A stretch of 64,000 nucleotides of DNA from Pectobacterium sp013449375 (GTDB taxonomy: Bacteria; Pseudomonadota; Gammaproteobacteria; Enterobacterales; Enterobacteriaceae): the NCBI RefSeq assembly GCF_048593165.1, contig NZ_CP184271.1; one strand, given 5' to 3'. This document shows positions 25,266-32,186 of this stretch, in pieces (positions within the stretch are counted from its first letter, which is position 1; the number at the start of each line of letters is the position of its first letter). Both the position numbers and the translations under genes were made by a program. Under the pieces are notes generated by a model. The model was not told the origin of the DNA. It made no database searches and saw nothing but the letters and a program-made list of their open reading frames with translations.

Positions 25266-25445
25266 ATGAGCAGCAAGAAAAAAGCAATGGCGGTGCATAT
25301 CGATGCCGAGACAATGAAAAAGATTGAGGAATACCAGGAGTTTCTTAAGAAGAACCATCCTGAAATGCCTATTCCCACTAAAGGCCAGATTGTGCGCAGC
25401 AGCGTGAATTACTGGCATCACCAGACGTTAGGGGCATGGGTATGA
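25266..25445 (+). CDS. Small ribbon-helix-helix-like protein before the capsid gene
   Basis: The 59-residue product begins MSSKKKAMAVHIDAETMKKI, a basic start with a short strand and helix typical of ribbon-helix-helix proteins, and ends in a helix with KGQIVRSSVNYW. It is short enough to be missed by ORF length cut-offs. A GGGGG site precedes the ATG, and the capsid fusion gene starts before it ends (10-base overlap, or ATGA if the second Met is used), so the two are co-translated. It may control the late genes or act with the capsid; neither is shown. Confidence 0.65.
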   Translation: MSSKKKAMAVHIDAETMKKIEEYQEFLKKNHPEMPIPTKGQIVRSSVNYWHHQTLGAWV

Positions 25446-27364
25446 AGTTCTGGTACACCATAAAAGCATCAAGCAAAGGAACGGCTGATATTCAGATTTA
25501 TGACGAGATAGGCGCTTGGGGTATCACTGCACAACAATTCTCCGATGAACTGAAAGCACTGGGGCAAATTTCCCACATCAACCTACACATTCATTCACCA
25601 GGCGGTGATGTGTTTGACGGCATCGCAATCTATAACCTGCTTAACAAACATCCTGCATCAGTCACCGTGCATATTGACGGGCTGGCCGCATCAATGGCCT
25701 CAGTTATCGCGATGGCTGGTGATCATATCGTTATGCCAGAGAATGCGCTCATGATGATTCACAAGCCGTGGGGGATTTCTGGCGGTAATGCTGTAGACAT
25801 GCGTGATTACGCTGACTTGCTGGACAAAATTGAAAGCGTTCTTATCCCCGCATATGCGAAAAAAACAGGCAAAACAGCGGAAGAGTTAGCCGTAATGCTT
25901 GGGGATGAAACGTGGATGGATGGCAAAGAGTGTCTGGCTCACGGCTTTGCTGACGAACTATTACCGGCAGTAACCGCGATGGCCTGCCTTGAGTCTGAAC
26001 GTATTAAGGATTTTAAAAAAATGCCAACTTCACTGACTGGAATGATTACAACGCCAAAAGGTTCAACAACTTCACCAAATAGTGCCGAAAAGCTGCGAAT
26101 TGACGGCATTAAAGATGTTTTTGCTATGTTTGGCAACCGACATACAGAGCTTAAAGTTTCATGCTTAGAAGATGCGGATTGCTCTCCAGATATGGCAAGA
26201 AACCTTCTGCTAGCTGAGCTAGGCCGTCAATCCACACCAACAAACAAAAATCCCGGCAATAATGCTCATATCTATACAGATAACGGCAATATTACGGGTG
26301 ATGGCATCAAAAATGGTTTGTTCTCTCGTTTAGGTTATGACAGCGCGGAGCGCGGGAACCCATATTCTATGATGAGCCTTTTTGATATGGCCAAGGCTTC
26401 GCTGGTAGATCGCGGAATTGGCATATCAGGTTTTGGTAATCGCTCACAAATTGTGAACCTTGCTTTCACGCATACCAGCAGCGATTTTTCTCATATTCTT
26501 GCTGCTGGGGCTGAAAAGTCGGTGCTGACTGGTTGGCAGAACAGCGGGGAGACGTTCCAACAGTGGACTAAACCTGGATCGCTTTCCAACTTCCACGCCG
26601 CTAAGCGAGTCGGAATAAATGGCTTCTCACACCTTGATAAAGTGCCGGAAGGGGCTGAATACAAATATGTGACAACGAGTGATAGCGGTGTGCCTATTGC
26701 GTTGGCGACATATGGGAACATCTTCTCTGTTACTCGTCAGGCCGTTATCAACGATGACCTAAGCCAACTTACTACCATCCCTCAAGCAATGGGGCGTGCT
26801 GCTGCACGAACGGTAGGGAATCTGGTCTATTTGTTGCTCACTAGCAATGCTGCATTTACTGATGGCAAAGCGTTGTTCCACGCTGACCACAGAAACCTGA
26901 TCGCTAAGAGTCTGGACACTGACGGACTTAATGAGGCGCGTAAGGCTATGCGACTGCAAGAAGATGCAAACGGCGACCCTATTAACGTTATTCCTGCGTT
27001 TATTCTTGTGCCAGCGGCACTGGAAGGTGCAGCCAACCGAGCCGTGCTTTCTTCCTCTTCTCTGTTCCCTGTGGATGATAGCGGCACACTGAACCAGAAC
27101 CCCGGCATTATCAACGTGGTTAAGGACATGGCTCAGGTTGTTGTTGATCCCCGTCTGGATAAGGCCAACAACAAGCAATGGTATGTTGCCGCAGCACAAG
27201 GCACGGACACCATTGAAGTAGCTTATCTGGATGGTATGGACACGCCTTACCTTGAACAGCAAGAAGGCTTCACGGTTGATGGCATTGCATGGAAGGTACG
27301 CATTGATGCAGGCGTGGCGGCTCTGGACTACCGCGGCATGGTCAAGTCGAACGGTCAGGCGTGA
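25436..27364 (+). CDS. Fused prohead protease and major capsid protein
   Basis: The 642-residue product joins two phage head functions. Residues 1-190 form a ClpP-like serine protease: the catalytic serine is in DGLAASMASVIAM (about residue 87) and the histidine in MMIHKPWG (about residue 112). After a linker, residues 290-642 resemble a Mu/HK97-type major head protein (NDDLSQLTTIPQAMGRAAAR, FHADHRNL). In phages the protease trims scaffold or capsid during head maturation. Fusions of this kind are known. It is odd that no portal, head-tail connector or large terminase gene accompanies it, so a helper phage must supply these or the gene makes altered heads. Confidence 0.87.
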   Translation: MGMKFWYTIKASSKGTADIQIYDEIGAWGITAQQFSDELKALGQISHINLHIHSPGGDVFDGIAIYNLLNKHPASVTVHIDGLAASMASVIAMAGDHIVMPENALMMIHKPWGISGGNAVDMRDYADLLDKIESVLIPAYAKKTGKTAEELAVMLGDETWMDGKECLAHGFADELLPAVTAMACLESERIKDFKKMPTSLTGMITTPKGSTTSPNSAEKLRIDGIKDVFAMFGNRHTELKVSCLEDADCSPDMARNLLLAELGRQSTPTNKNPGNNAHIYTDNGNITGDGIKNGLFSRLGYDSAERGNPYSMMSLFDMAKASLVDRGIGISGFGNRSQIVNLAFTHTSSDFSHILAAGAEKSVLTGWQNSGETFQQWTKPGSLSNFHAAKRVGINGFSHLDKVPEGAEYKYVTTSDSGVPIALATYGNIFSVTRQAVINDDLSQLTTIPQAMGRAAARTVGNLVYLLLTSNAAFTDGKALFHADHRNLIAKSLDTDGLNEARKAMRLQEDANGDPINVIPAFILVPAALEGAANRAVLSSSSLFPVDDSGTLNQNPGIINVVKDMAQVVVDPRLDKANNKQWYVAAAQGTDTIEVAYLDGMDTPYLEQQEGFTVDGIAWKVRIDAGVAALDYRGMVKSNGQA

Positions 27365-27423
27365 TCATCTCAAGTGATAATGGTTATCGTTTGTGAAAGG
27401 TACTCCCAAAGGGAGTGCCTACC

Positions 27424-27442
27424 ACGGGGCGGGGACTCGCGG
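27424..27442 (+). other. Candidate cosN site (lambda-like)
   Basis: ACGGGGCGGGGACTCGCGG differs from the lambda cohesive-end sequence ACGGGGCGGCGACCTCGCGG by one substitution and one missing base. It lies 148 bases before a Nu1-like gene, as lambda cos lies just before Nu1. Confidence 0.65.
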
Positions 27443-27487
27443 AAAAAGGCTAGTTTTTTGCATTTTATTGAATTCATCATCATCTGG

Positions 27488-27500
27488 TAACTGATTGATT
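27488..27500 (-). promoter_or_regulatory. IHF consensus site next to cos
   Basis: On the minus strand AATCAATCAGTTA fits the IHF consensus WATCAANNNNTTR fully. In lambda an IHF site bends cosB between the terminase-binding sites; here it lies 46 bases from the cosN-like sequence. The rest of 27365-27589 is AT-rich with no gene. Confidence 0.55.
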
Positions 27501-27589
27501 TTATAGGGTGTAAAAATAGCAAAACTCTAAAAGATGACGATTTGTACGTTTTTTGTTCGACATGTAAAGATTTATACAGAGGTATAGAG

Positions 27590-27811
27590 ATGAATCAGGG
27601 CAACGGGCGAGTTGTGATGAAAAAACTACGTCTTGAAATGACTATTAGCCAGCTTGCGGATGTGACGGGAATACATCGGCAGACGATCGCTAAACGTCTG
27701 GTAAACATTATTCCTAAAGCTGGCAGCAACTGTAAACGTAAGATTTATGACCTTAAAGACGCCTTAAAGGTGATTTATTCATCAAACAACCAAACAGGAA
27801 AATCAAAATGA
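27590..27811 (+). CDS. Nu1-like HTH packaging protein
   Basis: The 73-residue product is a winged helix-turn-helix (MTISQLADVTGIHRQTIAKRL at about residues 16-36, then KRKIYDLKDALKVIY), like the DNA-binding end of lambda Nu1, the small terminase subunit, but without the helical assembly part. The ATG at 27590 follows AGAGG; the upstream in-frame codons lie in the cos region. In Gram-negative satellites a small protein (Rpp) pairs with the helper's small terminase to redirect packaging to the satellite cos; this gene is a candidate for that role by position and fold. Its stop overlaps the next start (ATGA). Confidence 0.68.
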   Translation: MNQGNGRVVMKKLRLEMTISQLADVTGIHRQTIAKRLVNIIPKAGSNCKRKIYDLKDALKVIYSSNNQTGKSK

Positions 27812-28425
27812 ATGTAGCAATTGAGTATCAACCACTGAAAACCATCCGCCTCTATGGCGTTTTGGGTGCTACGTTTGGCCGAGTTCACCGTTTGGCAGTT
27901 GAAAGCCGCCAGGAGGCTATCAAGGCGCTGAGCGTGATTATTCCTGGCTTTGAAAAGTTCCTGATGACCAGTAAATCACGCGGACTGACCTATGCAGTTT
28001 TTGACGGCAAGCGGAATCTGACAAAAGACGAGCTAGATTTTACTGTCAGCAGTGAAATCCGCATTGCACCAATCATCATAGGCAGTAAGCAGGCAGGTGT
28101 ATTTCAGACCGTGCTGGGGGTTGTTTTGGTCGCGGTTGCAGCGTGGGCGTCGGGAGGATTGGGCGCGGCTTTTGCTGCTAAGGGCTGGATTGGCACTATG
28201 GCTATGGGTGGGGCAGCAATGATGCTTGGCGGAGTGGTGCAGATGTTGAGCCCGGTACAAGGCGGCACTGCCGTGCGAGAATCTCCCGAAAATAAACCGT
28301 CCTATGCTTTTGGTGGTCCTGTTAACTCTATCGCTCAGGGTAATCCGGTGCCCATCCTGTATGGCCGTCGCCGAATCGGTGGCGCGATTATTTCTGCGGG
28401 TATTTACGCAGAAGATCAGCAATGA
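27808..28425 (+). CDS. Lambda gpI-like tail tip assembly protein
   Basis: The 205-residue product matches the tail assembly protein I family of lambdoid phages: an N-terminal ubiquitin-like part (KTIRLYGVLGATFGRVHRLAVES), a Gly/Ala-rich hydrophobic middle (residues 95-150) and the C-terminal GNPVPILYGRRRIGGAIISAG signature near residue 185. In lambda, gpI takes part in building the tail tip and is lost from the virion. A single tail-tip gene in a satellite without other tail genes is odd; it may alter the helper's tail or be a remnant. It overlaps the Nu1-like gene by four bases. Confidence 0.82.
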   Translation: MNVAIEYQPLKTIRLYGVLGATFGRVHRLAVESRQEAIKALSVIIPGFEKFLMTSKSRGLTYAVFDGKRNLTKDELDFTVSSEIRIAPIIIGSKQAGVFQTVLGVVLVAVAAWASGGLGAAFAAKGWIGTMAMGGAAMMLGGVVQMLSPVQGGTAVRESPENKPSYAFGGPVNSIAQGNPVPILYGRRRIGGAIISAGIYAEDQQ

Positions 28426-28490
28426 CCACATGAGGTCGAATAATATTTACTGCTATATTGTTGGGGTATCAATCAAAACAAGGATATGTC

Positions 28491-29180
28491 ATGGCCGGAC
28501 AACTAGACGAAGCAGCAAAACAAATTCTTGGGACCTTATTAGCAGATTTCAATGATAGAGGATTAACAGCTAAAGATTTGAAGGAGGGCTATGAAGGGCC
28601 AAAAATCGAAGCTTTGGCAACTGCGGTTTGCAATGTTTCTGATATTACCACTGTCGATTTTGAAGTGGCATTTTCAGATCTTGAGAAAGGCAAGTTGATT
28701 AGAACTGGACCAATGGTTATGTACGATAATGACCAGAATAGCTCAGTAATCTTTATTGGTTCATACAGCAAGCGTGAATACACACATTTAACAGAAGCTG
28801 GCTACAAGGAATCCCGAAAGGCTCCTAATCGTCCTCAGAGAGTTCAGCGTATAGTTAATAACCTAACTATCACTGGTGGACAATTTAGTAATATGCAATT
28901 AGGACAAGGTGAGCATGTTGCCCAGTCGATGAGTGTTGCCACAACCGGTACTGACTCAGAAATTGTGAAAAAGCTGATTTCCATCCTCGAAGAACAAGGG
29001 CAATCTGTTAATGGCGATCAGCGCAATGATATTGTTGCAGCTGTTGCCGCTGCAAATGAGGGGGATGGTAAAGAAGCTAAATCTTTGCTGACAAAGGTCT
29101 GCGGACCTTTATGGGAATCTGTACAGCCTGTTATGTGGCCGATTGTTGGTGAATTGGTAAAAAAAAGCTTAGGTTTATAA
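28491..29180 (+). CDS. Distal cargo gene of unknown function (defence candidate)
   Basis: The 229-residue product seems to have an N-terminal winged-helix-like part (residues 1-105), a beta-rich linker with the repeat-like NNLTITGGQFSNMQLGQGE (about 123-142), a helical part (155-195) and an amphipathic or hydrophobic C terminus (LWESVQPVMWPIVGEL). Linkers of the G.F.N.Q.G type and hydrophobic ends recall AbiTii-like and other abortive-infection effectors, but I cannot assign a family. The start at 28491 is the first Met with the following sequence in good context; 11 upstream codons overlap a likely promoter region. It is the last gene before the att repeat, where satellites usually carry cargo. 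Confidence 0.6.
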   Translation: MAGQLDEAAKQILGTLLADFNDRGLTAKDLKEGYEGPKIEALATAVCNVSDITTVDFEVAFSDLEKGKLIRTGPMVMYDNDQNSSVIFIGSYSKREYTHLTEAGYKESRKAPNRPQRVQRIVNNLTITGGQFSNMQLGQGEHVAQSMSVATTGTDSEIVKKLISILEEQGQSVNGDQRNDIVAAVAAANEGDGKEAKSLLTKVCGPLWESVQPVMWPIVGELVKKSLGL

Positions 29181-29274
29181 CGACATTTATTTTAAAGAGT
29201 AACGAGAACGGTTCCGGGGGGAGCCATAAACAGAAGATAAATAGTCGAAGGAATCCTGATAGAACAAACATTAT

Positions 29275-29295
29275 GGCCGCTCATGCGGCCTTTTT
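29275..29295 (+). terminator. Terminator after the cargo gene
   Basis: GGCCGC TCAT GCGGCC followed by five T. Confidence 0.85.
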
Positions 29296-29317
29296 AATAC
29301 TTGATGATACCTAGCTA

Positions 29318-29338
29318 CGGTATCCTATAGGTATCCTA
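29318..29338. repeat. Arm-type integrase sites, right end
   Basis: CGGTATCCTATA plus GGTATCCTA repeats the left-end sequence at 18807-18827 with one change in 21 bases; an inverted GATACC lies just before it. Paired repeats at both ends of the island fit integrase arm binding. Confidence 0.72.
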
Positions 29339-29376
29339 CAAAAAACAAAGGAGTCACTCTGTTAACTTAACTCCTT
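29339..29376 (-). terminator. Island-borne terminator for ileX
   Basis: On the minus strand AAGGAGT / ACTCCTT with a 15-base loop is followed by TTTGTTTTTT. It lies just past the tRNA 3' end and replaces the host terminator now at 18611-18649. Confidence 0.65.
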
Positions 29377-29384
29377 GTTATATT

Positions 29385-29430
29385 TGGTGGCCCCTGTTGG
29401 GTTTGAACCAACGACCAAGCGATTATGAGT
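29385..29430. repeat. att repeat, right end (within ileX)
   Basis: Right copy of the 46-bp att repeat; 42 of 46 positions equal the left copy. The four differences all lie in the T-arm part supplied by the island. Confidence 0.9.
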
Positions 29431-29460
29431 CGCCTGCTCTAACCACTGAGCTAAGGGGCC
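29385..29460 (-). tRNA. ileX: tRNA-Ile2 (anticodon CAU), att site of the island
   Basis: The 76-base gene includes an encoded CCA end and folds as a full cloverleaf: acceptor GGCCCCT/AGGGGCC, anticodon CAT at 29425-29427, T loop GGTTTGAACCC-type. The sequence matches ileX, whose C34 is modified to lysidine by TilS so that it reads AUA. The T stem differs from the remnant copy at 18655-18700 by a paired change, which shows that the 3' half of the working tRNA came with the island. It lies beside mug as in E. coli. Confidence 0.96.
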
Positions 29461-29602
29461 GAATGGGCGATGATTATACGGTAATGTCTGGGTAGAGGTC
29501 TATAGCCTATCTGCTGGGTGGTGATTTTATGTACTCAAGATAGCTTGTTGTTATTCTTATCAGAATTTACGATGGGCGTAGTCAACGGAAGTAGGGAACG
29601 AC

Positions 29603-30106
29603 ATGATTACCGATATTCTGGCCATGAATCTTCAGGTGGTTTTCTGCGGCATTAACCCTGGGCTGTCGACGGCCCATCATGGTTACCACTTCGCGAACCC
29701 CAGTAACCGCTTCTGGAAAGTCATTCATCAGGCAGGGTTTACCGAGCGGTTGCTGACGCCCGCCGAAGAACAGCATCTGCTGGACACCGGATGCGGCATC
29801 ACGATGCTGGTGGATCGCCCCACGGTTGAAGCCACCGAGCTAGGGCGAGATGAGCTACTGCAAGGCGGGAGCGCGATTGTTGAGAAGATGAAGCGCTATC
29901 AGCCGCGTGCGTTGGCTGTGCTGGGGAAGCAGGCGTTCAGTCAGGCGTTTGGTATCAAGAAAGTGTCGTGGGGGCGTCAGGCGTTGCGTATTGGCGAGAC
30001 GCAGGTTTGGGTGCTGCCGAACCCAAGTGGACTGAATCGTGCGACGCTGGAGTCGCTGGTGGCGTCGTATCAGGAACTGCATCAGGCATTGCAGGATAAC
30101 GTATAA
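29603..30106 (+). CDS. mug: G/U mismatch-specific DNA glycosylase
   Basis: The 167-residue product matches Mug, which removes uracil or ethenocytosine opposite guanine. The family motifs are present: GINPGLST (residues 18-25, with the catalytic Asn) and NPSGLNR (about residue 140). Length equals E. coli Mug (168). It lies between ileX and rpoD, the E. coli arrangement, and is convergent with rpoD with a shared terminator. Confidence 0.94.
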   Translation: MITDILAMNLQVVFCGINPGLSTAHHGYHFANPSNRFWKVIHQAGFTERLLTPAEEQHLLDTGCGITMLVDRPTVEATELGRDELLQGGSAIVEKMKRYQPRALAVLGKQAFSQAFGIKKVSWGRQALRIGETQVWVLPNPSGLNRATLESLVASYQELHQALQDNV

Positions 30107-30136
30107 ATTCAATCTGAGCGTTCTGACAGGCAAAAA

Positions 30137-30163
30137 ATAACCCCGGAGAACCGGGGTTATTTA
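30137..30163. terminator. Bidirectional terminator between mug and rpoD
   Basis: AATAACCCCGG / CCGGGGTTATT with a three-base loop; A-rich before and T-rich after, so it can act both ways. Confidence 0.82.
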
Positions 30164-30193
30164 TCATGTCGTGTGGATTAGCTGAGTACCGAA

Positions 30194-32032
30194 TTAATCA
30201 TCAAGGAAGCTACGCAGCACTTCGGAACGGCTTGGGTGGCGCAGTTTACGCAGCGCTTTCGCTTCGATCTGACGAATACGTTCACGCGTAACGTCAAACT
30301 GTTTGCCCACTTCTTCCAGCGTATGGTCGGTGTTCATATCGATACCGAAACGCATACGCAGGACTTTCGCTTCACGTGCGGTCAGGCCAGCCAGTACGTC
30401 GTGTGTCGCAGAACGCAGGCTTTCTGACGTTGCTGAATCCAGCGGCAGCTCCAGCGTCGTATCTTCAATGAAATCGCCCAAATGTGAATCTTCATCATCA
30501 CCAATCGGGGTTTCCATTGAAATCGGCTCTTTCGCGATCTTCAGCACTTTACGGATCTTGTCTTCCGGCATCAGCATACGTTCAGCCAACTCTTCCGGCG
30601 TCGGTTCACGACCCATTTCCTGCAACATCTGACGAGAGATACGGTTCAGTTTGTTGATCGTCTCAATCATGTGTACCGGAATACGGATGGTACGCGCCTG
30701 ATCGGCGATAGAACGAGTGATCGCCTGACGGATCCACCAAGTTGCATAGGTCGAGAATTTGTAACCACGGCGATATTCAAACTTATCTACCGCTTTCATC
30801 AGACCGATGTTGCCTTCCTGAATCAGGTCGAGGAACTGCAAACCGCGGTTGGTGTATTTCTTCGCGATAGAAATAACCAGACGTAAGTTGGCTTCCACCA
30901 TTTCTTTCTTGGCGCGACGTGCTTTTGCTTCACCAATCGACATACGGCGATTGATGTCTTTCACCTGCTCGATTGTCAGACCGGTTTCTTCTTCGATCTG
31001 TTGCAGTTTTTGCAGGCTGCGGGTGACGTCTTCTTCTACATCATTCAGCTTTTCAGACCACGGCTTGCCCATGGCGACAGCTGCGGCAAACCAGGTGCTG
31101 TTAGTTTCATTGCCGGTGAACATGGTGACGAAGTTTTTCTTCGGCATTTTGCACTGTTCAACACACAGTTTGATGATCAAACGTTCCTGAGTACGGACGC
31201 GATCCATCATGGAGCGCATGCTGTTAACCAGGAAATCGAACTGTTTCGGCACCAGACGGAACTGTTTGAAGACTTCAGACAGGTTCAGAATTTCCTGTGC
31301 TGCCAGCGCATGGCTACGACCATGGGCTTTGATGGCTTGACGGGTGGTTTCATATTGTTCACGCAGTTCGGTGAACTTCTCACGCGCCAGTTCCGGATCG
31401 ATACTGTTATCGTCTTCGGAATCTTCGTCGTCTTCAGACTCTTCGTCGTCATCGTCCATTTCTTCGCTCGACAGCTCGGAGCCTACGTGCGTTGCGGTCG
31501 GGGCGATGTCTTCTTCCGCATTAGGATCGACGAAGCCGGTGATCAGGTCGGACAGGCGGCTTTCGCCCGCTTCAACGCGATCGTATTGTTCCAGCAGGTA
31601 AGTAATGGCTTCAGGATACTCGGCGACAGAACACTGAACCTGGTTGATACCGTCTTCGATACGTTTGGCGATATCGATCTCGCCTTCACGCGTCAACAGT
31701 TCAACGGTACCCATTTCACGCATGTACATGCGAACCGGATCGGTAGTGCGACCAATTTCCGATTCAACGCTGGATAGCACCTGCGCAGCAGCCTCTGCCG
31801 CATCTTCATCGGCATCATTGGTATTTTCAGCCAGCAACAGATCGTCTGCATCCGGGGCTTCTTCCATCACCTGGATGCCCATGTCGTTAATCATCTGGAT
31901 GATATCTTCGATCTGATCCGAGTCGATGATATCTTCCGGCAGATGGTCATTGACCTCAGCATAGGTCAGGTAGCCTTGCTCCTTACCACGGGTGACAAGC
32001 AGCTTCAGCTGTGACTGCGGGTTTTGCTCCAT
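30194..32032 (-). CDS. rpoD: RNA polymerase sigma-70 factor
   Basis: The 612-residue product is the housekeeping sigma factor. Region 1.1 is at residues 1-80, the acidic non-conserved region near 180-210 (a run of D/E/S), region 2 around 380-450 with KFEYRRGYKFSTYATWWIRQ for -10 melting and binding, region 3 after 460 and region 4.2 near the C terminus with VTRERIRQIEAKALRKLRH for -35 binding. Length equals E. coli RpoD (613). It is the last gene of the rpsU-dnaG-rpoD macromolecular synthesis operon, 154 bases after dnaG; that gap shows no clear terminator. Confidence 0.99.
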   Translation of the reverse strand: MEQNPQSQLKLLVTRGKEQGYLTYAEVNDHLPEDIIDSDQIEDIIQMINDMGIQVMEEAPDADDLLLAENTNDADEDAAEAAAQVLSSVESEIGRTTDPVRMYMREMGTVELLTREGEIDIAKRIEDGINQVQCSVAEYPEAITYLLEQYDRVEAGESRLSDLITGFVDPNAEEDIAPTATHVGSELSSEEMDDDDEESEDDEDSEDDNSIDPELAREKFTELREQYETTRQAIKAHGRSHALAAQEILNLSEVFKQFRLVPKQFDFLVNSMRSMMDRVRTQERLIIKLCVEQCKMPKKNFVTMFTGNETNSTWFAAAVAMGKPWSEKLNDVEEDVTRSLQKLQQIEEETGLTIEQVKDINRRMSIGEAKARRAKKEMVEANLRLVISIAKKYTNRGLQFLDLIQEGNIGLMKAVDKFEYRRGYKFSTYATWWIRQAITRSIADQARTIRIPVHMIETINKLNRISRQMLQEMGREPTPEELAERMLMPEDKIRKVLKIAKEPISMETPIGDDEDSHLGDFIEDTTLELPLDSATSESLRSATHDVLAGLTAREAKVLRMRFGIDMNTDHTLEEVGKQFDVTRERIRQIEAKALRKLRHPSRSEVLRSFLDD

Positions 32033-32186
32033 AAGACGGTATCCACACTTCAGAGTATTTGGGTTGGTGTCGGTCAGCGTAGGTCGCTAACAATAGCATT
32101 AGGGGTATTTTTCTTATCGCCGCGGCCCCTGTAGCGGCTCTTTGCAGGGCTCAACCCTGCTATTTATCGGCAATTAAGCCTCTGTA

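Larger units (their letters stand above)
18655..29430. mobile_element. Phage satellite (P4/PICI-like island) in ileX
   Basis: The element is bounded by direct repeats of the ileX 3' region and holds, in order, integrase, an unknown gene, an AlpA-type regulator, a small ribbon-helix-helix-like repressor candidate, four small phage genes, a P4-type helicase/primase, an iteron cluster, a capsid fusion gene, a cos-like site, a Nu1-like gene, a gpI-like tail gene and a cargo gene. This matches the plan of Gram-negative satellites (int, alpA, pri-rep, packaging). No portal, large terminase or lysis genes are present, so it should need a helper phage. The gene at 20296 and the distal gene are more AT-rich than the host. 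Confidence 0.88.

Noticed and set aside
31001..31777. A 258-residue ORF on the + strand inside rpoD
   Set aside because: It is fully antisense to rpoD, has no ribosome site or family features, and mirrors rpoD codon bias.
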